NCBI GenBank assembly: GCA_946479705.1
Contig: CAMLHI010000180.1
Location: 1-5,354 of the forward strand
Direction: 5' to 3'
DNA from: an uncultured Oxalobacteraceae bacterium
Lineage (GTDB): Bacteria; Pseudomonadota; Gammaproteobacteria; Burkholderiales; Burkholderiaceae
DNA: 5,354 nucleotides
In this document: piece after piece, positions 5,053-5,354 of the stretch
How positions within the stretch are numbered: the stretch's first letter is position 1
How the letters are laid out: every line of letters begins with the position of its first letter
Notes under the pieces: generated by a model
The model's database searches: none
Seen by the model: only the letters and a program-made list of their open reading frames with translations
What the model was told of the DNA's origin: nothing
Program-made: the position numbers and the translations under genes

Positions 5053-5354
5053 TCAAATGAGCTGCAGGACGATCTTGCCCACGTGGCTGGAAGTTTCCAT
5101 CAAGGCATGGGCCTCGGCGGCCTGCGCCAGAGGGAAACTGCGGAAAATCACCGGGCGGATCTTGCCCGCCTCGATCAGCGGCCACACCGTCTCGCTCAGC
5201 GCCGCGGCGATCCCGGCCTTGAATTCCACCGGGCGCGGACGCAGCGTCGAGCCGGTGATGGTGAGTCTGCGGCGCAGCACCTGGCCAAAGTCGACCGTGC
5301 CCTTGGCCCCGCCCAGCAGCGCGATCAGCACCAGCCGGCCATCGTCGGCCAGGC
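5053..5354 (-). CDS. NAD(P)H:quinone oxidoreductase, PIG3/Qor-type (3' part)
   Basis: This is the C-terminal 99 residues or so of a medium-chain dehydrogenase/reductase that reduces quinones with NAD(P)H. The 5' end lies beyond the window. The visible part starts at the end of the cofactor-binding fold (ADDGRLVLIALLGG), continues with VLRRRLTITGSTLRPRP, and has the helix ALSETVWPLIEAGKIRPV. The family's closing segment follows: FPLAQAAEAHALMETSSHVGKIVL. The GSTLRPRP element is characteristic of the TP53I3/PIG3-like subgroup. The stop is TGA at 5055-5053. In many Burkholderiales this gene sits immediately upstream of tpiA, so the roughly 3.7 kb between them here is probably insertion-derived. 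Part of its sequence (5175-5250) recurs at 2338-2413. Confidence 0.9.
   Translation of the reverse strand, partial: LADDGRLVLIALLGGAKGTVDFGQVLRRRLTITGSTLRPRPVEFKAGIAAALSETVWPLIEAGKIRPVIFRSFPLAQAAEAHALMETSSHVGKIVLQLI
5175..5250. repeat. Oxidoreductase-derived direct repeat (distal copy at 2338-2413)
   Basis: This is the intact-gene copy of a 76-bp direct repeat whose degraded partner lies at 2338-2413. The two copies have the same orientation, no gaps and 11 mismatches. Together they bracket the PAAR/nuclease/immunity cassette. Confidence 0.8.

Noticed and set aside
2338..5250. Insertion sequence or integrase-driven genomic island
   Set aside because: No transposase, integrase, tRNA target or terminal inverted repeats were seen. 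The flanking repeats derive from a coding gene and are only about 85% identical, which fits recombination better than transposition.

Overview
All supported genes lie on the minus strand, so the window reads biologically from right to left. The gene content and order (a PIG3-type quinone oxidoreductase, then tpiA, then secG with a long Ala/Pro-rich tail), together with the high GC content, suggest a betaproteobacterium of the order Burkholderiales, plausibly Oxalobacteraceae (Massilia/Duganella/Janthinobacterium type). This taxonomic placement is an inference from gene style and order; no search was possible.

Layout in the direction of transcription. (1) 5354-5053: the 3' part of a zinc-independent NAD(P)H:quinone oxidoreductase gene that runs off the window. 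(2) 5052-4938: an intergenic stretch with two inverted repeats, one of which pairs with the Shine-Dalgarno sequence of the next gene. (3) 4937-2544: a compact three-gene cassette that looks like a type VI secretion effector module: a PAAR spike-tip protein with a C-terminal beta-rich domain, a separate VRR-NUC (PD-(D/E)XK) nuclease, and a DUF3396-type immunity protein. (4) 2512-2338: a molecular fossil in which a copy of the 5' end of the immunity gene is joined, in frame, to a copy of part of the 3' end of the quinone oxidoreductase gene. (5) 2337-2165: an unassigned stretch that probably contains the mazEF promoter. (6) 2164-1551: a MazE/MazF toxin-antitoxin pair. (7) 1550-1335: an intergenic region with a good sigma-70 promoter for tpiA. 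(8) 1334-87: tpiA (glycolysis) and secG (protein export), both housekeeping genes. (9) 86-1: sequence downstream of secG with nothing recognised.

The picture is a conserved housekeeping neighbourhood (quinone oxidoreductase / tpiA / secG) into which an accessory block of about 3.5 kb has been inserted. The block carries interbacterial-competition genes and a toxin-antitoxin pair. Each end of the interbacterial cassette has a version of the same oxidoreductase segment (5175-5250 and 2338-2413, about 85% identical by hand alignment, same orientation). This is direct evidence of past duplication or recombination at this site. The predicted effector would be delivered on a VgrG-PAAR spike, cut DNA in rival cells, and be neutralised at home by the DUF3396 protein. 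No VgrG, Hcp or other structural T6SS genes are in the window, so this would be an orphan effector cassette relying on a T6SS encoded elsewhere.
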